Source: Neisseria zalophi
GTDB taxonomy: Bacteria > Pseudomonadota > Gammaproteobacteria > Burkholderiales > Neisseriaceae
DNA length: 64,000 nt
Direction: 5' to 3'
Assembly (NCBI RefSeq): GCF_008807015.1
Contig: NZ_CP031700.1
Location: 1,364,001-1,428,000 of the forward strand
In this document: positions 34,596 through 42,332 of the stretch, one piece after another
Layout of the letters: the number at the start of each line of letters is the position of its first letter
Numbering within the stretch: position 1 is the first letter of the stretch
Translations under genes and position numbers: made by a program
Notes under the pieces: generated by a model
What the model saw: only the letters and a program-made list of their open reading frames with translations
What the model was told of the DNA's origin: nothing
The model's database searches: none

Positions 34596-34675
34596 TGAAA
34601 TGGTTATTCGAAGCGTAGAGTGTGTGCCCTTTAGGTATACACTCCTTTTCTTGTTCTTGGTGCCATCTGAAAATA
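34596..34675 (+). repeat. cassette-junction repeat I (worn)
   Basis: TTACATGAAATGGTTATTCG, AAGCGTAGAGTGTGTGCCC, TTTAGGTATACACTCC, TTTTCTTG and a mutated DUS GTGCCATCTGAAA. The stem still pairs (GTGTGTGCC with GGTATACAC, wobble allowed). No Rhs codons follow. Confidence 0.6.
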
Positions 34676-34736
34676 CTGATTCAAAATTCAGTAGCTCCTC
34701 CGGATCAATATCATTAAATTCATCAGGAAGCTCATT

Positions 34737-35084
34737 ATGAAAAATGGATTAATTATGTCTAGCATTGTAAGTTTTATATTGTCAGCTTGTTCTCTTAAGA
34801 GTGAAGAGATTAAATTAGATAATATTTGGAATTTTAAAATTACTGTCAAAGAAAATCATGATAATAGACAAGTTGAGTTAACAGGTTTATTAAATAATAG
34901 CTCAATGGGAATATCTAATATGAAAACAAATATTAATAATGATGAGTTAAATATAACTTTATATCAAAAGTTGGCCGGTAATAAATATTCTGGGCAGTTA
35001 AAAAAAGAAATTACTATTGGAAAAAATATTAATATGATTACCTATGGGTTGGAGAGAAAAATCATATGGAAAAATAATAATTAA
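34737..35084 (+). CDS. small lipoprotein, candidate immunity protein
   Basis: A 115-residue protein. ATG 34737 follows CAGGAAGCTCATT. Signal IMSSIVSFILSAC with Cys 18. The mature ~97 residues are beta-rich, with NIWNFKITVKENHDNRQVEL then GLLNNSSMGISN. No toxin remains in front; orphan immunity gene by context. Confidence 0.5.
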   Translation: MKNGLIMSSIVSFILSACSLKSEEIKLDNIWNFKITVKENHDNRQVELTGLLNNSSMGISNMKTNINNDELNITLYQKLAGNKYSGQLKKEITIGKNINMITYGLERKIIWKNNN

Positions 35085-35228
35085 TTTGTTAAAAAATTAG
35101 CAGAAAATATACTCATTTATTTGGCAAACTAAAATCTGGTAAAGCTCGTAGAAAAGTAGGTAATTAATATAGTGGAAAGCAAAGCCTATTTACTAATGGT
35201 TCATGTTAATTAGTAAGAGGATAAAATA

Positions 35229-35591
35229 ATGAAAAAATTATTTTGGTTTATTAAAAAGCATGGTTTTAATATCTTATTATGGTGGGTCGGGCTTTCTATA
35301 ATTATGTCTTTCTATGCTAGTAATAATATTAGGTTTAATTTAATTGTCATTCCTATTATTTCTTTTTTTATAGTGTTACTTTATCATTTGGAACTAGAAA
35401 GAAAAAATATCAGTATGATATCGGTTATCCAGATAATTTTGGGTATGTTTTTAGGATTGGCTTCACAAATAGAAAGAAGTAATACATTCATCATAAAAGG
35501 CTTGTTAATTGGTGCATTATTAGGACTTGCTACACCTGTCTGGGTTAGGCTGTTTCTTGTTATTAGAAAGAAAATTGGTAATTATATATAA
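35229..35591 (+). CDS. four-TM candidate immunity protein (paralogue of 32936)
   Basis: A 120-residue membrane protein aligned end to end with 32936: ILLWWVGLSIIM, VLLYHLELERKNISMISVIQ, GLLIGALLGLATPVWVRLFL. Preceded by AAGAGGATAAAATA. No tip in front of it, but the pair shows that one membrane-immunity family was acquired or duplicated twice in the array. Confidence 0.6.
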   Translation: MKKLFWFIKKHGFNILLWWVGLSIIMSFYASNNIRFNLIVIPIISFFIVLLYHLELERKNISMISVIQIILGMFLGLASQIERSNTFIIKGLLIGALLGLATPVWVRLFLVIRKKIGNYI

Positions 35592-35699
35592 ATATAAACA
35601 ATGCAGAATCTAATAGAATAAGTAAAAATAAAAGAGGAAATCCTAGATAACTAAGCCAAATTATCTCTTACCAATTGTTTTAAAAGAATAATTTAGACT

Positions 35700-36110
35700 T
35701 TATCTCACTGTCGTTAAAACGCTATTCGCGCTCCTTCAAAATACAGCTTAAGATGGGCTTTAGGAATACCATTGAACTTACGCAAATGACGTTTCGCCTG
35801 ATTCCAAAAGTTCTTAATATCGTTTATGTGGTTTTGCCTGTCTACAAAATAAATCTTGTCATTTCACTTTAACAGCTTGAATACCGGTACCTTCCCGGGT
35901 GCACTGTGGAGCTATGTTTATCTTTTCTGCGGCCACTAAAATAGCTTTTATGGGCTTCGATTTTACCGTTGAACATTTCCAAATGTGTCAGTAGTATTTT
36001 TTCTGTCTCTTTTTGTTCCTGAATAAGTAAGGCGGATCTCGTTGTTTTGAGGATAGGTGTAGCAGGTAAAGCTGTCGTGTCGGTACGATGATAGTAGCAA
36101 ATGAAAATCA
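35700..36110 (-). mobile_element. IS1016-like (IS1595 family) transposase relic
   Basis: On the - strand the right part encodes LEMFNGKIEAHKSYFSGRRK (transposase Asp/Glu box with changes) and the left part DRQNHINDIKNFWNQAKRHL then RKFNGIPKAHLKLYFEGAR, the C-terminal block of IS1016-type transposases. The middle of the gene is deleted and stops are present. It replaced the Rhs DNA expected between 35591 and the tip relic at 36090. Confidence 0.75.
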
Positions 36111-36255
36111 AGTAGATACTGGTATTGCTAATCAGGTTTATACAAAAGTAGATAAGTGCTTTCAAAGTACAGGGAAAAAAATAGATAAGTCTGAGGTGTT
36201 GTAAGAATTAATTGATTCTGGACAAATATTTGCTAAACGAGCCAAATCTATTTAA
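36090..36255 (+). pseudogene. toxin-tip relic
   Basis: Open codons VANENQVDTGIANQVYTKVD, KCFQSTGKKIDKSEVL, then TAA, then ELIDSGQIFAKRAKSI and a stop at 36253-36255. One in-frame stop interrupts it. It overlaps the right edge of the IS1016 relic and precedes the HEAT-repeat gene by 53 bp. Confidence 0.45.
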
Positions 36256-36308
36256 AGGCTTAGGGTATTGGCATTTTCGATATTCTAAAGATAAATGTAG
36301 GAAATAAT

Positions 36309-37118
36309 ATGGGAAAAAATAAAATTTCAGATTTTGATGCTTTTTTAATATGCAAAGATTTGCCAATTAATGAGCTATTAGATCATTTACTCAATTCCAG
36401 TAAAGTGCTTCGATATGAAGCAGCGAAAAGATTGCAATTTTTTCAGTATAAAGAAATTAAAAATATAGTACAAAACATTTTGCTGAAGAGTCGTTATGCT
36501 CGCCATAGAGAGATTGCAGCATTCATTTTGGGGCAAATTCAAGAAAAACTTGATAAAGATCTATTGGAGGAGGTTATTTACACATTAATTAACATGGTGT
36601 TAAACGATAAGAGTATAAATGTAAAATCTGCTGCAATATCTTCTTTAGGACATATATTTCAATACTATAGCTTAGGAGAGAGGAAATTCTCTTCAATAGA
36701 GGATAGTCTTGTTGAGCTTTGGGATTTAAATAGGTACTCCATAGTAATTTCACTCACGTTTAGCTCTGCATTTTTTCCAACGAGGGATTACATAAAAAAA
36801 TATCTTATCAACAATTTATATAATAATCATCCCCAAATTATTTCATGGACTCTATACTCATTGAAGAGAAAGCAATATCAATCTAAATTGATTGAAGATA
36901 TTTTAGTTACCAGACTAAATGATTTACCTGAAAATTCTTATATATATAGTGAAGTGGTTGCATTCTTAATTTCAATCAATTCTCAAAGAGTTATCCCTTA
37001 TTTAACAAATATTTTAAGAAAAAATAAAATTGACGATGAAATTTATACTGAACTCAAAGCTAATTCATCTAAAATTTTTAAAAATCTAAAAGATATTATG
37101 TTAGAAAAATTTAATTGA
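36309..37118 (+). CDS. HEAT-repeat protein, candidate immunity protein
   Basis: A 269-residue helical-repeat protein; ATG after TAGGAAATAAT. Repeats such as LLNSSKVLRYEAAKRLQFFQ, RHREIAAFILGQIQEKLDKD and SINVKSAAISSLGHIFQYYS have the HEAT/Armadillo spacing. No signal peptide, so cytoplasmic. HEAT-repeat immunity proteins are known beside several nuclease toxins; the tip in front is too short to classify. Confidence 0.6.
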   Translation: MGKNKISDFDAFLICKDLPINELLDHLLNSSKVLRYEAAKRLQFFQYKEIKNIVQNILLKSRYARHREIAAFILGQIQEKLDKDLLEEVIYTLINMVLNDKSINVKSAAISSLGHIFQYYSLGERKFSSIEDSLVELWDLNRYSIVISLTFSSAFFPTRDYIKKYLINNLYNNHPQIISWTLYSLKRKQYQSKLIEDILVTRLNDLPENSYIYSEVVAFLISINSQRVIPYLTNILRKNKIDDEIYTELKANSSKIFKNLKDIMLEKFN

Positions 37119-37227
37119 TTTTTAAGTTCACTTACTGCAACAATCTGATGATATCATACAAAAATACTATAAGATTAAGCTTCCTATAAATTATAAATAT
37201 AACTATTATTTCAGTAGATAAATACTT

Positions 37228-38103
37228 ATGAATGATACACTTATTTTAGAAATAAAAGAAACCTTCATTTTTTTGCCAGATAAAAATCAAAATATGGAAG
37301 ATGAAATAGCTAGAATAAATTTTTTTAATAATTTGAAAAAATTATTGATTGATGCCATCTCATTGCCAACTGTTAGTAACAGTATTTTTTACATTAATGT
37401 TTTAATTGGAGAATCTAAAAATTATAGTATAGATTTTTCAATTTCTTTACTCAGAACTTTGTCAAGGAATCAAAAAAAATTAGTTAATCAATCAGTTAAG
37501 ATAGTTACTAATTTTTTGTACCAACAAGAAATTGATCAGGAGGTACAGAAAAAAGCCGATGATGCAATCTATATGCTGAAGTGGCTGATTATGGAAGAAT
37601 ATTTTTATGATGATTTAAATAACCATTTTAAATCACCAGGAACCATTTCTTCGGAAAAAGTTTTAGATAAAAACTCTTTGGAATTCAGTAGGGAAAGTGA
37701 CCAAGACATAAATTGGTTAGCCCATAACGTTAGTGAAATACATTGGTATGATTTACAAACTGAAACTTTAAATTCTATTTTGGAGTCTCGTAATTATTAT
37801 TTATTAAGTCCTATTGCATATAAATTCTTAATTCCTGCAGTCATAAGAAATATCAAAGGATTATTATCGGCTGCAACTAATGGAAACTTCTATATTAACT
37901 TAATTGAACTTTATGATCTTATATATTATTTAAATCCTGTTAGTGATTATAAGTTAGAGTTATTAACTCAAGAAGAAAAAAATTATGTTGGCGCTTTTAT
38001 GCTTATGATTAAAATTTTATTTAATATAATAGGTAATGAAGAAGGAGTAGATGATTTAATGGCTAGCAAATATTGGAATAGCTATTTATCAAATAATAAA
38101 TAA
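37228..38103 (+). CDS. candidate immunity protein, distant member of the 12251 family
   Basis: A 291-residue acidic soluble protein, the last gene of the array. The N-terminal half is helical. Near residues 185-210 it has RNYYLLSPIAYKFLIPAVIR, which matches the pattern of the SPEGxNYLxPR segments at 12251, 29216 and 30265, followed by helices and a C-terminal EEKNYVGAFMLMIKILFN. No toxin is visible in front (37119-37227 has no coding signal). Confidence 0.5.
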   Translation: MNDTLILEIKETFIFLPDKNQNMEDEIARINFFNNLKKLLIDAISLPTVSNSIFYINVLIGESKNYSIDFSISLLRTLSRNQKKLVNQSVKIVTNFLYQQEIDQEVQKKADDAIYMLKWLIMEEYFYDDLNNHFKSPGTISSEKVLDKNSLEFSRESDQDINWLAHNVSEIHWYDLQTETLNSILESRNYYLLSPIAYKFLIPAVIRNIKGLLSAATNGNFYINLIELYDLIYYLNPVSDYKLELLTQEEKNYVGAFMLMIKILFNIIGNEEGVDDLMASKYWNSYLSNNK

Positions 38104-38150
38104 ACTACATCAAAAATATATCAAAGTCATATTTATATAATCATATTCTG

Positions 38151-38340
38151 AGGCTTTTGCAAAACCCTAAAAATCCCCTAAATTTTTCACCGAGATATCT
38201 AAGAAATGTCTGATAAGTACTTTTTTCAACAAACCACGCAAGCCATGATTGCCAAATACATCGACCGCTTTCCTTTATTAAAGCTCGAGCAGGTGATTGA
38301 TTGGCAGTCGATGGAATAGTATCTGAACCGCTAGACAACC
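38151..38340 (+). mobile_element. decayed 5' end of an IS5-family element at the array border
   Basis: Starts GAGGCTTTTGCAAAACCCT, a worn copy of the IS5 left end. Codons match the start of the 335-residue transposase (FFQQTTQAMIAKYIDRFPLL, KLEQVIDWQSME), with a frameshift near the start and stops at positions corresponding to about residues 36 and 41. It ends abruptly 20-30 bp before the truB 3' end. It marks the right edge of the Rhs region. Confidence 0.8.
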
Positions 38341-38363
38341 AAAGAGTTTTTATTATTAGAGTA

Positions 38364-39293
38364 TTATTCAATATGTGCGGTACTCATCAGCCGCACGGCT
38401 TTCAGACGGCCTGTTTGTTCCTGATATTCTGCTAAGCCGATAAAGGTGTTGTCTTCACCGTATATTCTCATCGGGCTGGGTGATTGCGGGATGATATGGC
38501 ATGTCGGTTGTCGGCCTTTTTGTAGCATATCGACTGCTTCGGGGTTTACTACGAGCTTGGGTAAATGGCGGACTAAAACATCGCATGGAAGCAATAGGGC
38601 ATCGCGTTCGGTTTCGGTTAGCGTTTCCAAGTCGGTTAGGGTGTGGCTTTGAGTGATATCGAACCCGGCGGTTTCCGTACGGCGAAGGGCGGTTAAGTGG
38701 GCAAAGGTGCCGATGTGTTTGGCAATGTCTTCGCTTAGGGTGCGGATATATGTGCCTTTGCTGCATCGCACATCAATCACGGCTTCGGGTGGGGCATAGT
38801 GTTGGATATCAATGTTATAAATGGTGATGTTTCGCGGTTTGCGTTCAATCACAATACCTTTGCGGGCATATTCATAAAGTGGTTTGCCTTCGTGTTTTAA
38901 AGCGGAAAACATCGGCGGCACTTGGCGGATAGGGCCTGTAAGCGCCGAACAGGCCGTCTGAAAGTTTTCGAGGGGGATATCGGCGTTGGCGGTGTCGATA
39001 ATACGGCCTTCTGCATCACCTGTTTCAGTGGCTTCCCCTAGTTTCATGGTAGCGGTATAAGCTTTGTCGGCATCGAGTAGATATTGTGCGAATTTGGTGG
39101 CTTCGCCAAAGCAGATGGGCAGCAGCCCGGTTGCCAACGGGTCCAACACACCGGTATGGCCGGCTTTTTCGGCACGGTAGAGACGGCGGGCTTTTTGTAG
39201 GGCGGTATTGCTGGAAAGGCCTTGGGGTTTATCCAGCAGCAGAACGCCGTTTACAGGCCGTTTTTGTGGTTTTTTTATATTGGTGGCGGGCAT
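38364..39293 (-). CDS. truB: tRNA pseudouridine(55) synthase
   Basis: A 309-residue protein with the TruB catalytic block GHTGVLDPLATGLLPIC (Asp 51), the NGVLLLDKPQGLSSN opening and GTYIRTLSEDIAKHIG in the middle, plus the C-terminal domain found in proteobacterial TruB. It makes pseudouridine 55 in the T loop of tRNAs. It is downstream of rbfA on the same strand, a common order. The 3' end meets the border of the Rhs array, which did not disrupt it. Confidence 0.95.
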   Translation of the reverse strand: MPATNIKKPQKRPVNGVLLLDKPQGLSSNTALQKARRLYRAEKAGHTGVLDPLATGLLPICFGEATKFAQYLLDADKAYTATMKLGEATETGDAEGRIIDTANADIPLENFQTACSALTGPIRQVPPMFSALKHEGKPLYEYARKGIVIERKPRNITIYNIDIQHYAPPEAVIDVRCSKGTYIRTLSEDIAKHIGTFAHLTALRRTETAGFDITQSHTLTDLETLTETERDALLLPCDVLVRHLPKLVVNPEAVDMLQKGRQPTCHIIPQSPSPMRIYGEDNTFIGLAEYQEQTGRLKAVRLMSTAHIE

Positions 39294-39380
39294 ATTGGGG
39301 CAAACTTCTTAACAGGATAGGGGATGGTGATTGATTGCGGATCAACAGGGAAGATTAGGTATAAACTAATGAGATGTTTG

Positions 39381-39412
39381 AACAGGCCGTCTGAAATTTC
39401 AGACGGCCTGTT
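39381..39412. terminator. inverted DUS palindrome between rbfA and truB
   Basis: A perfect 32-bp palindrome with arms AACAGGCCGTCTGAAA. It ends 8 bp past the rbfA stop, so it probably terminates or attenuates the - strand transcript before truB. Confidence 0.75.
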
Positions 39413-39419
39413 TATTTCA

Positions 39420-39791
39420 TTAATCTTCTATGGGCTTTTCAGAAGCAACCTGATCAATTAAATGTGAAATGCTCATACCGCGTTCGAGTGATTCGTCGTA
39501 TTTAAAGTGTAACTCGGGGGTTTTAAACAGTTTGATGCGTTTAGATAATTCGGTGCGCAGATAGCCTTTGGCATTTTCAAGCGCTTCTTCGGTAATCTCG
39601 CGTGTATTGTCGTCTAAAACAGTATAGTAAACGGTGGCATGGCTGTAATCACGGGTAACATCCACTTCGTTGATGGTGATAAAGCCTGCACGCGGATCTT
39701 TCAGGCCGGTACGCACAAGTTCGGCCAATTCACGCATGATTTGTTCTTTTACGCGGTCTTGGCGGGCATAGCCGCGCTGTGGTTTTCTCAT
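39420..39791 (-). CDS. rbfA: 30S ribosome-binding factor A
   Basis: A 123-residue protein with the typical RbfA opening RKPQRGYARQDRVKEQIMRE, the KH-type core segment LKDPRAGFITINEVDVTRDY and SHATVYYTVLD, and a C-terminal LHFKYDESLERGMSISHLID. It binds 30S precursors and assists late 16S rRNA maturation and cold growth. It lies upstream of truB on the same strand. Confidence 0.95.
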   Translation of the reverse strand: MRKPQRGYARQDRVKEQIMRELAELVRTGLKDPRAGFITINEVDVTRDYSHATVYYTVLDDNTREITEEALENAKGYLRTELSKRIKLFKTPELHFKYDESLERGMSISHLIDQVASEKPIED

Positions 39792-40038
39792 GGGATTCCT
39801 TGTTGCTGAATGAGTCAGGATAAAAACTGTTATTATACTGCTTTTCTTGATTTAAGGCTTTAATTAAGAAGAGGTCGGCTTTAGATAGCTTAGAAAATTG
39901 GCTTATTAACTGAGTAGTTTAGATAAAATAAAAATAGTGTAAGTTGCGAGCCAAACAAGCAGATGGTTATAATTAATTAACATGTGGTTATCAATGGCAT
40001 ATACTCTATGCAGTCTTTTACTCATAATAGGAGTTTTG

Positions 40039-40455
40039 ATGGAAAACCCCAGTATCCTTTCCCATGTTTCTCTAGGTACAAACCGCTTTGACGAAGCCGT
40101 TGCTTTTTATGATAAGGTTTTGGCTACGCTCGGTATTGGCCGTATTTTAGATGTAACCGAGCATTTTCCGGCTATTGCTTATGGTCGCGCTTATCCCGAA
40201 TTCTGGATACAACAACCGTTTAACGGTAAACCGGCGGAGGCTGCCAACGGCGTACACATTGCTTTTATGGCTAAAAATCGCGAAGAAGTGCATGCATTTT
40301 ATGAAGCGGCGTTGGCGGCAGGAGGGAAAGGTGACGGAGAACCCGGCCCGCGCCCGCATTATGGTGATGCTTATTACGGCTGTTTCGTACGCGACCTTGA
40401 CGGTCACAAAATCGAAGCGATGGCATGGTTAGAGGGTGAAGTGGTTAGCGGGTAA
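40039..40455 (+). CDS. VOC (glyoxalase/bleomycin-resistance) family protein
   Basis: A 138-residue protein. ATG 40039 follows AGGAG at 40028-40033 and is preferred to an upstream ATG at 39982 that would add a non-homologous hydrophobic tail. One VOC module: ILSHVSLGTNRFDEAVAFYD, NGVHIAFMAKNREEV and YYGCFVRDLDGHKIEAMAW, giving candidate metal ligands His 8, the His of GVHIAF and the Glu near the end. Substrate unknown; many relatives are called lactoylglutathione lyase-like. Confidence 0.85.
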   Translation: MENPSILSHVSLGTNRFDEAVAFYDKVLATLGIGRILDVTEHFPAIAYGRAYPEFWIQQPFNGKPAEAANGVHIAFMAKNREEVHAFYEAALAAGGKGDGEPGPRPHYGDAYYGCFVRDLDGHKIEAMAWLEGEVVSG

Positions 40456-40485
40456 ACTATATTATTTTGTATCATATAGATAAAC

Positions 40486-40518
40486 AAGCCGCCATGTTTT
40501 GTAATATGGCGGCTTTTT
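40486..40518 (+). terminator. Rho-independent terminator after the VOC gene
   Basis: Stem AAGCCGCCAT / ATGGCGGCTT with loop GTTTTGTAAT-like bases and a run of T, about 30 bp after the stop at 40455. Confidence 0.8.
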
Positions 40519-40590
40519 GATAACTAAAAATAAGAAGTGTAGCTTTGATAAGGCTTGAATAATGAGGCCGTCTGAAAATATTTTGACTTT

Positions 40591-41073
40591 TTAATATCTT
40601 GCATTAACCAATCGGCCTTTTTGGTAGGTTTGTTGCTGCATAATATTACCGTTATAAGCGTAAACTGTTAATGTACCGTTTTCAGGGTGGGCTCGGAATT
40701 CGAGTAAATGTTTGCGGTCGACTGTATAGGGATCGGTACGTTTTCTATTGTTGTCGCTGTAAAAATCTTGCACAACATATTCATTACCGCGTCTGTGCAA
40801 TAGTTGACGATGGAATCCACCTTTAACAGCACTGTTGCTTATCTTACCTTGAGCATCGAAATAAGTCACGATGGGTTCTTCAACGGTTTTAATACTGTTA
40901 TTTTCCGCTTTACCGATATTGGTACCCACTGGAATATTAATGGATGTGCCTAAACCGATATGTCTACCAATGCCGGTTCCCAGCCCAACACCGACCGACA
41001 TACCGGGTGTGCCGACTGAGCAGGCACTTAAAGTAGTTACCAACAAGCCTGCAAATAGGATGTTTTTCATCAT
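40591..41073 (-). CDS. small lipoprotein of unknown function
   Basis: A 160-residue protein with signal ILFAGLLVTTLSAC (Cys 18). A Gly-rich stretch follows (GTPGMSVGVGLGTGIGRHIG), then a basic beta-rich domain with HRRGNEYVVQDFYSDNNRKR. The start has two adjacent ATG. Neisseria genomes carry such conserved hypothetical lipoproteins; no function is assigned. Confidence 0.75.
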   Translation of the reverse strand: MMKNILFAGLLVTTLSACSVGTPGMSVGVGLGTGIGRHIGLGTSINIPVGTNIGKAENNSIKTVEEPIVTYFDAQGKISNSAVKGGFHRQLLHRRGNEYVVQDFYSDNNRKRTDPYTVDRKHLLEFRAHPENGTLTVYAYNGNIMQQQTYQKGRLVNARY

Positions 41074-41245
41074 ATATCCTTTATTTATATCAATAATATA
41101 AGAGTATAAAGGTATTTTAGAGTTGATTTTGTTAGTATTGGTAAAGAGTAGGGTGCAGATATTGTATTTAATGCTATAAATTTTAATTATTTTAAAGGCT
41201 TAGCAATATATTAATATTGTTGATTGAGATGTGTTACAAATGATA

Positions 41246-41284
41246 AAAAGGCCTGTTGCACGAAAAGTGCAGCAGGCCTTTTAT
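41246..41284 (-). terminator. Rho-independent terminator of the TonB-like gene
   Basis: Hairpin AAAAGGCCTGTTGCAC / GTGCAGCAGGCCTTTT with a GAAAA loop, 14 bp beyond the stop of the 41299-41643 gene. T-rich on both sides, so it can work in either direction. Confidence 0.8.
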
Positions 41285-41298
41285 TTTGGGGAATATAT

Positions 41299-41643
41299 TT
41301 AATCTGTTAAACCGGCCTGTTGAATAGGAGCTGTATTGCTGAATTTAATTTCTTTGATAACGCTAAATTGAATAGCATCACCATTCATAGTAACAGGGCG
41401 CATATATTGTGATTGAATCCAGTTGATTGCCTCTTCATCGATAGTAACAGAGCCACTACTGCGGACAATACGGGCATTACTCACTTCGCCGGTAGGGCCG
41501 ATACTGATACTCATAGCAACGTCACCATCGGCTTTGCTGTTGATATTGCTATCATGGAATGTAACATTTTGGGCTGAAGCGATTTGAGTGCCGGCGAAAA
41601 AGGCAAAAGCGGTTAGAATGGGTAGGACATGTTTGATTTTCAT
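41299..41643 (-). CDS. exported TonB C-terminal-domain-like protein
   Basis: A 114-residue protein with a Sec signal (VLPILTAFAFFAGTQIASAQ). The mature part, MSISIGPTGEVSNARIVRSS, DEEAINWIQSQYMRPVTMNG and FSVIKEIKFS, matches the TonB C-terminal-domain pattern seen in small energy-transducer-family proteins. It lacks the N-terminal TM anchor and Pro-rich linker of TonB, so it is not an energy transducer itself; probably a periplasmic binding module. Confidence 0.75.
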   Translation of the reverse strand: MKIKHVLPILTAFAFFAGTQIASAQNVTFHDSNINSKADGDVAMSISIGPTGEVSNARIVRSSGSVTIDEEAINWIQSQYMRPVTMNGDAIQFSVIKEIKFSNTAPIQQAGLTD

Positions 41644-42332
41644 ATATTATCCTTTTGGCAAATATGCCTGAGTAATGTGTTTGGCCATTTTTATTTAGAA
41701 GTTTTGAAACAAAAACCATTATTTCCTTATTGGGGAATAACTTTTGGTTCTAAGTTGTTTCGTTATCTATTCTGTATGAAGATTATCTATACGGCAAGAA
41801 AAATTTAAATTAATTGGCATAAAAACAGGATAATCGGTTTTTATGTGATTTATAAAAATTATATTTTTATTAATTATTATTCTTGTTCTTTTAATATAAA
41901 TAACTGTTTGCTTTGGTACTTTGTGAGTAAATGGTAAAAAACATTATCTTTGCCGTTTGTCTTTTTTATTGTCCGATTGTCTCGTCTTTACAACTTTAAG
42001 GTAGTTGATTGTGTAAGTAATGATGAACGGCTGTCTGAGAAAAATAGCTCAAACAGCTTCATAAGGTGCAATTTTTATTAAGTTTAAAGGTGTCTGATTT
42101 TTCTGTTAATTGCTTATGTTGGATACATATTTGAAGATTATGGTAAAAATATTAAATAATAATTTAAATAACTATTTTTGTGTTTGTTATCTCGGGGTAA
42201 TAAAGAGGGTTTTAAGTGGTTATCCAAAAATTTAAGTTGCTGATAACATATAATCAAGCGCATTATCGTGTAGAATCTGATTGGTTTGTCAGACGGCTTT
42301 GAAGATTGCCGGTGTTATGGTAAGGAAATATG
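41644..42332. other. 689-bp AT-rich intergenic region without a gene
   Basis: No ORF, tRNA or clear repeat was seen. It holds single DUS-like sequences (near 42028 and 42289) and the upstream regions of two divergent genes (41299-41643 on -, dapF on +). It is long for this gene-dense part of the window. Confidence 0.5.

Noticed and set aside
2045..34675. Junction repeats as a CRISPR array
   Set aside because: Spacing is irregular (0.1 to 13 kb), the intervals are genes, and the repeats vary in length and sequence.
39982..40038. Longer start for the VOC protein giving a hydrophobic N-terminus
   Set aside because: A good AGGAG site precedes ATG 40039 and the family begins there.
41700..41765. 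Imperfect inverted repeat (GAAAC...GTTTC) in the dapF upstream region
   Set aside because: Pairing is broken by several mismatches and gaps; not convincing as operator or RNA element.
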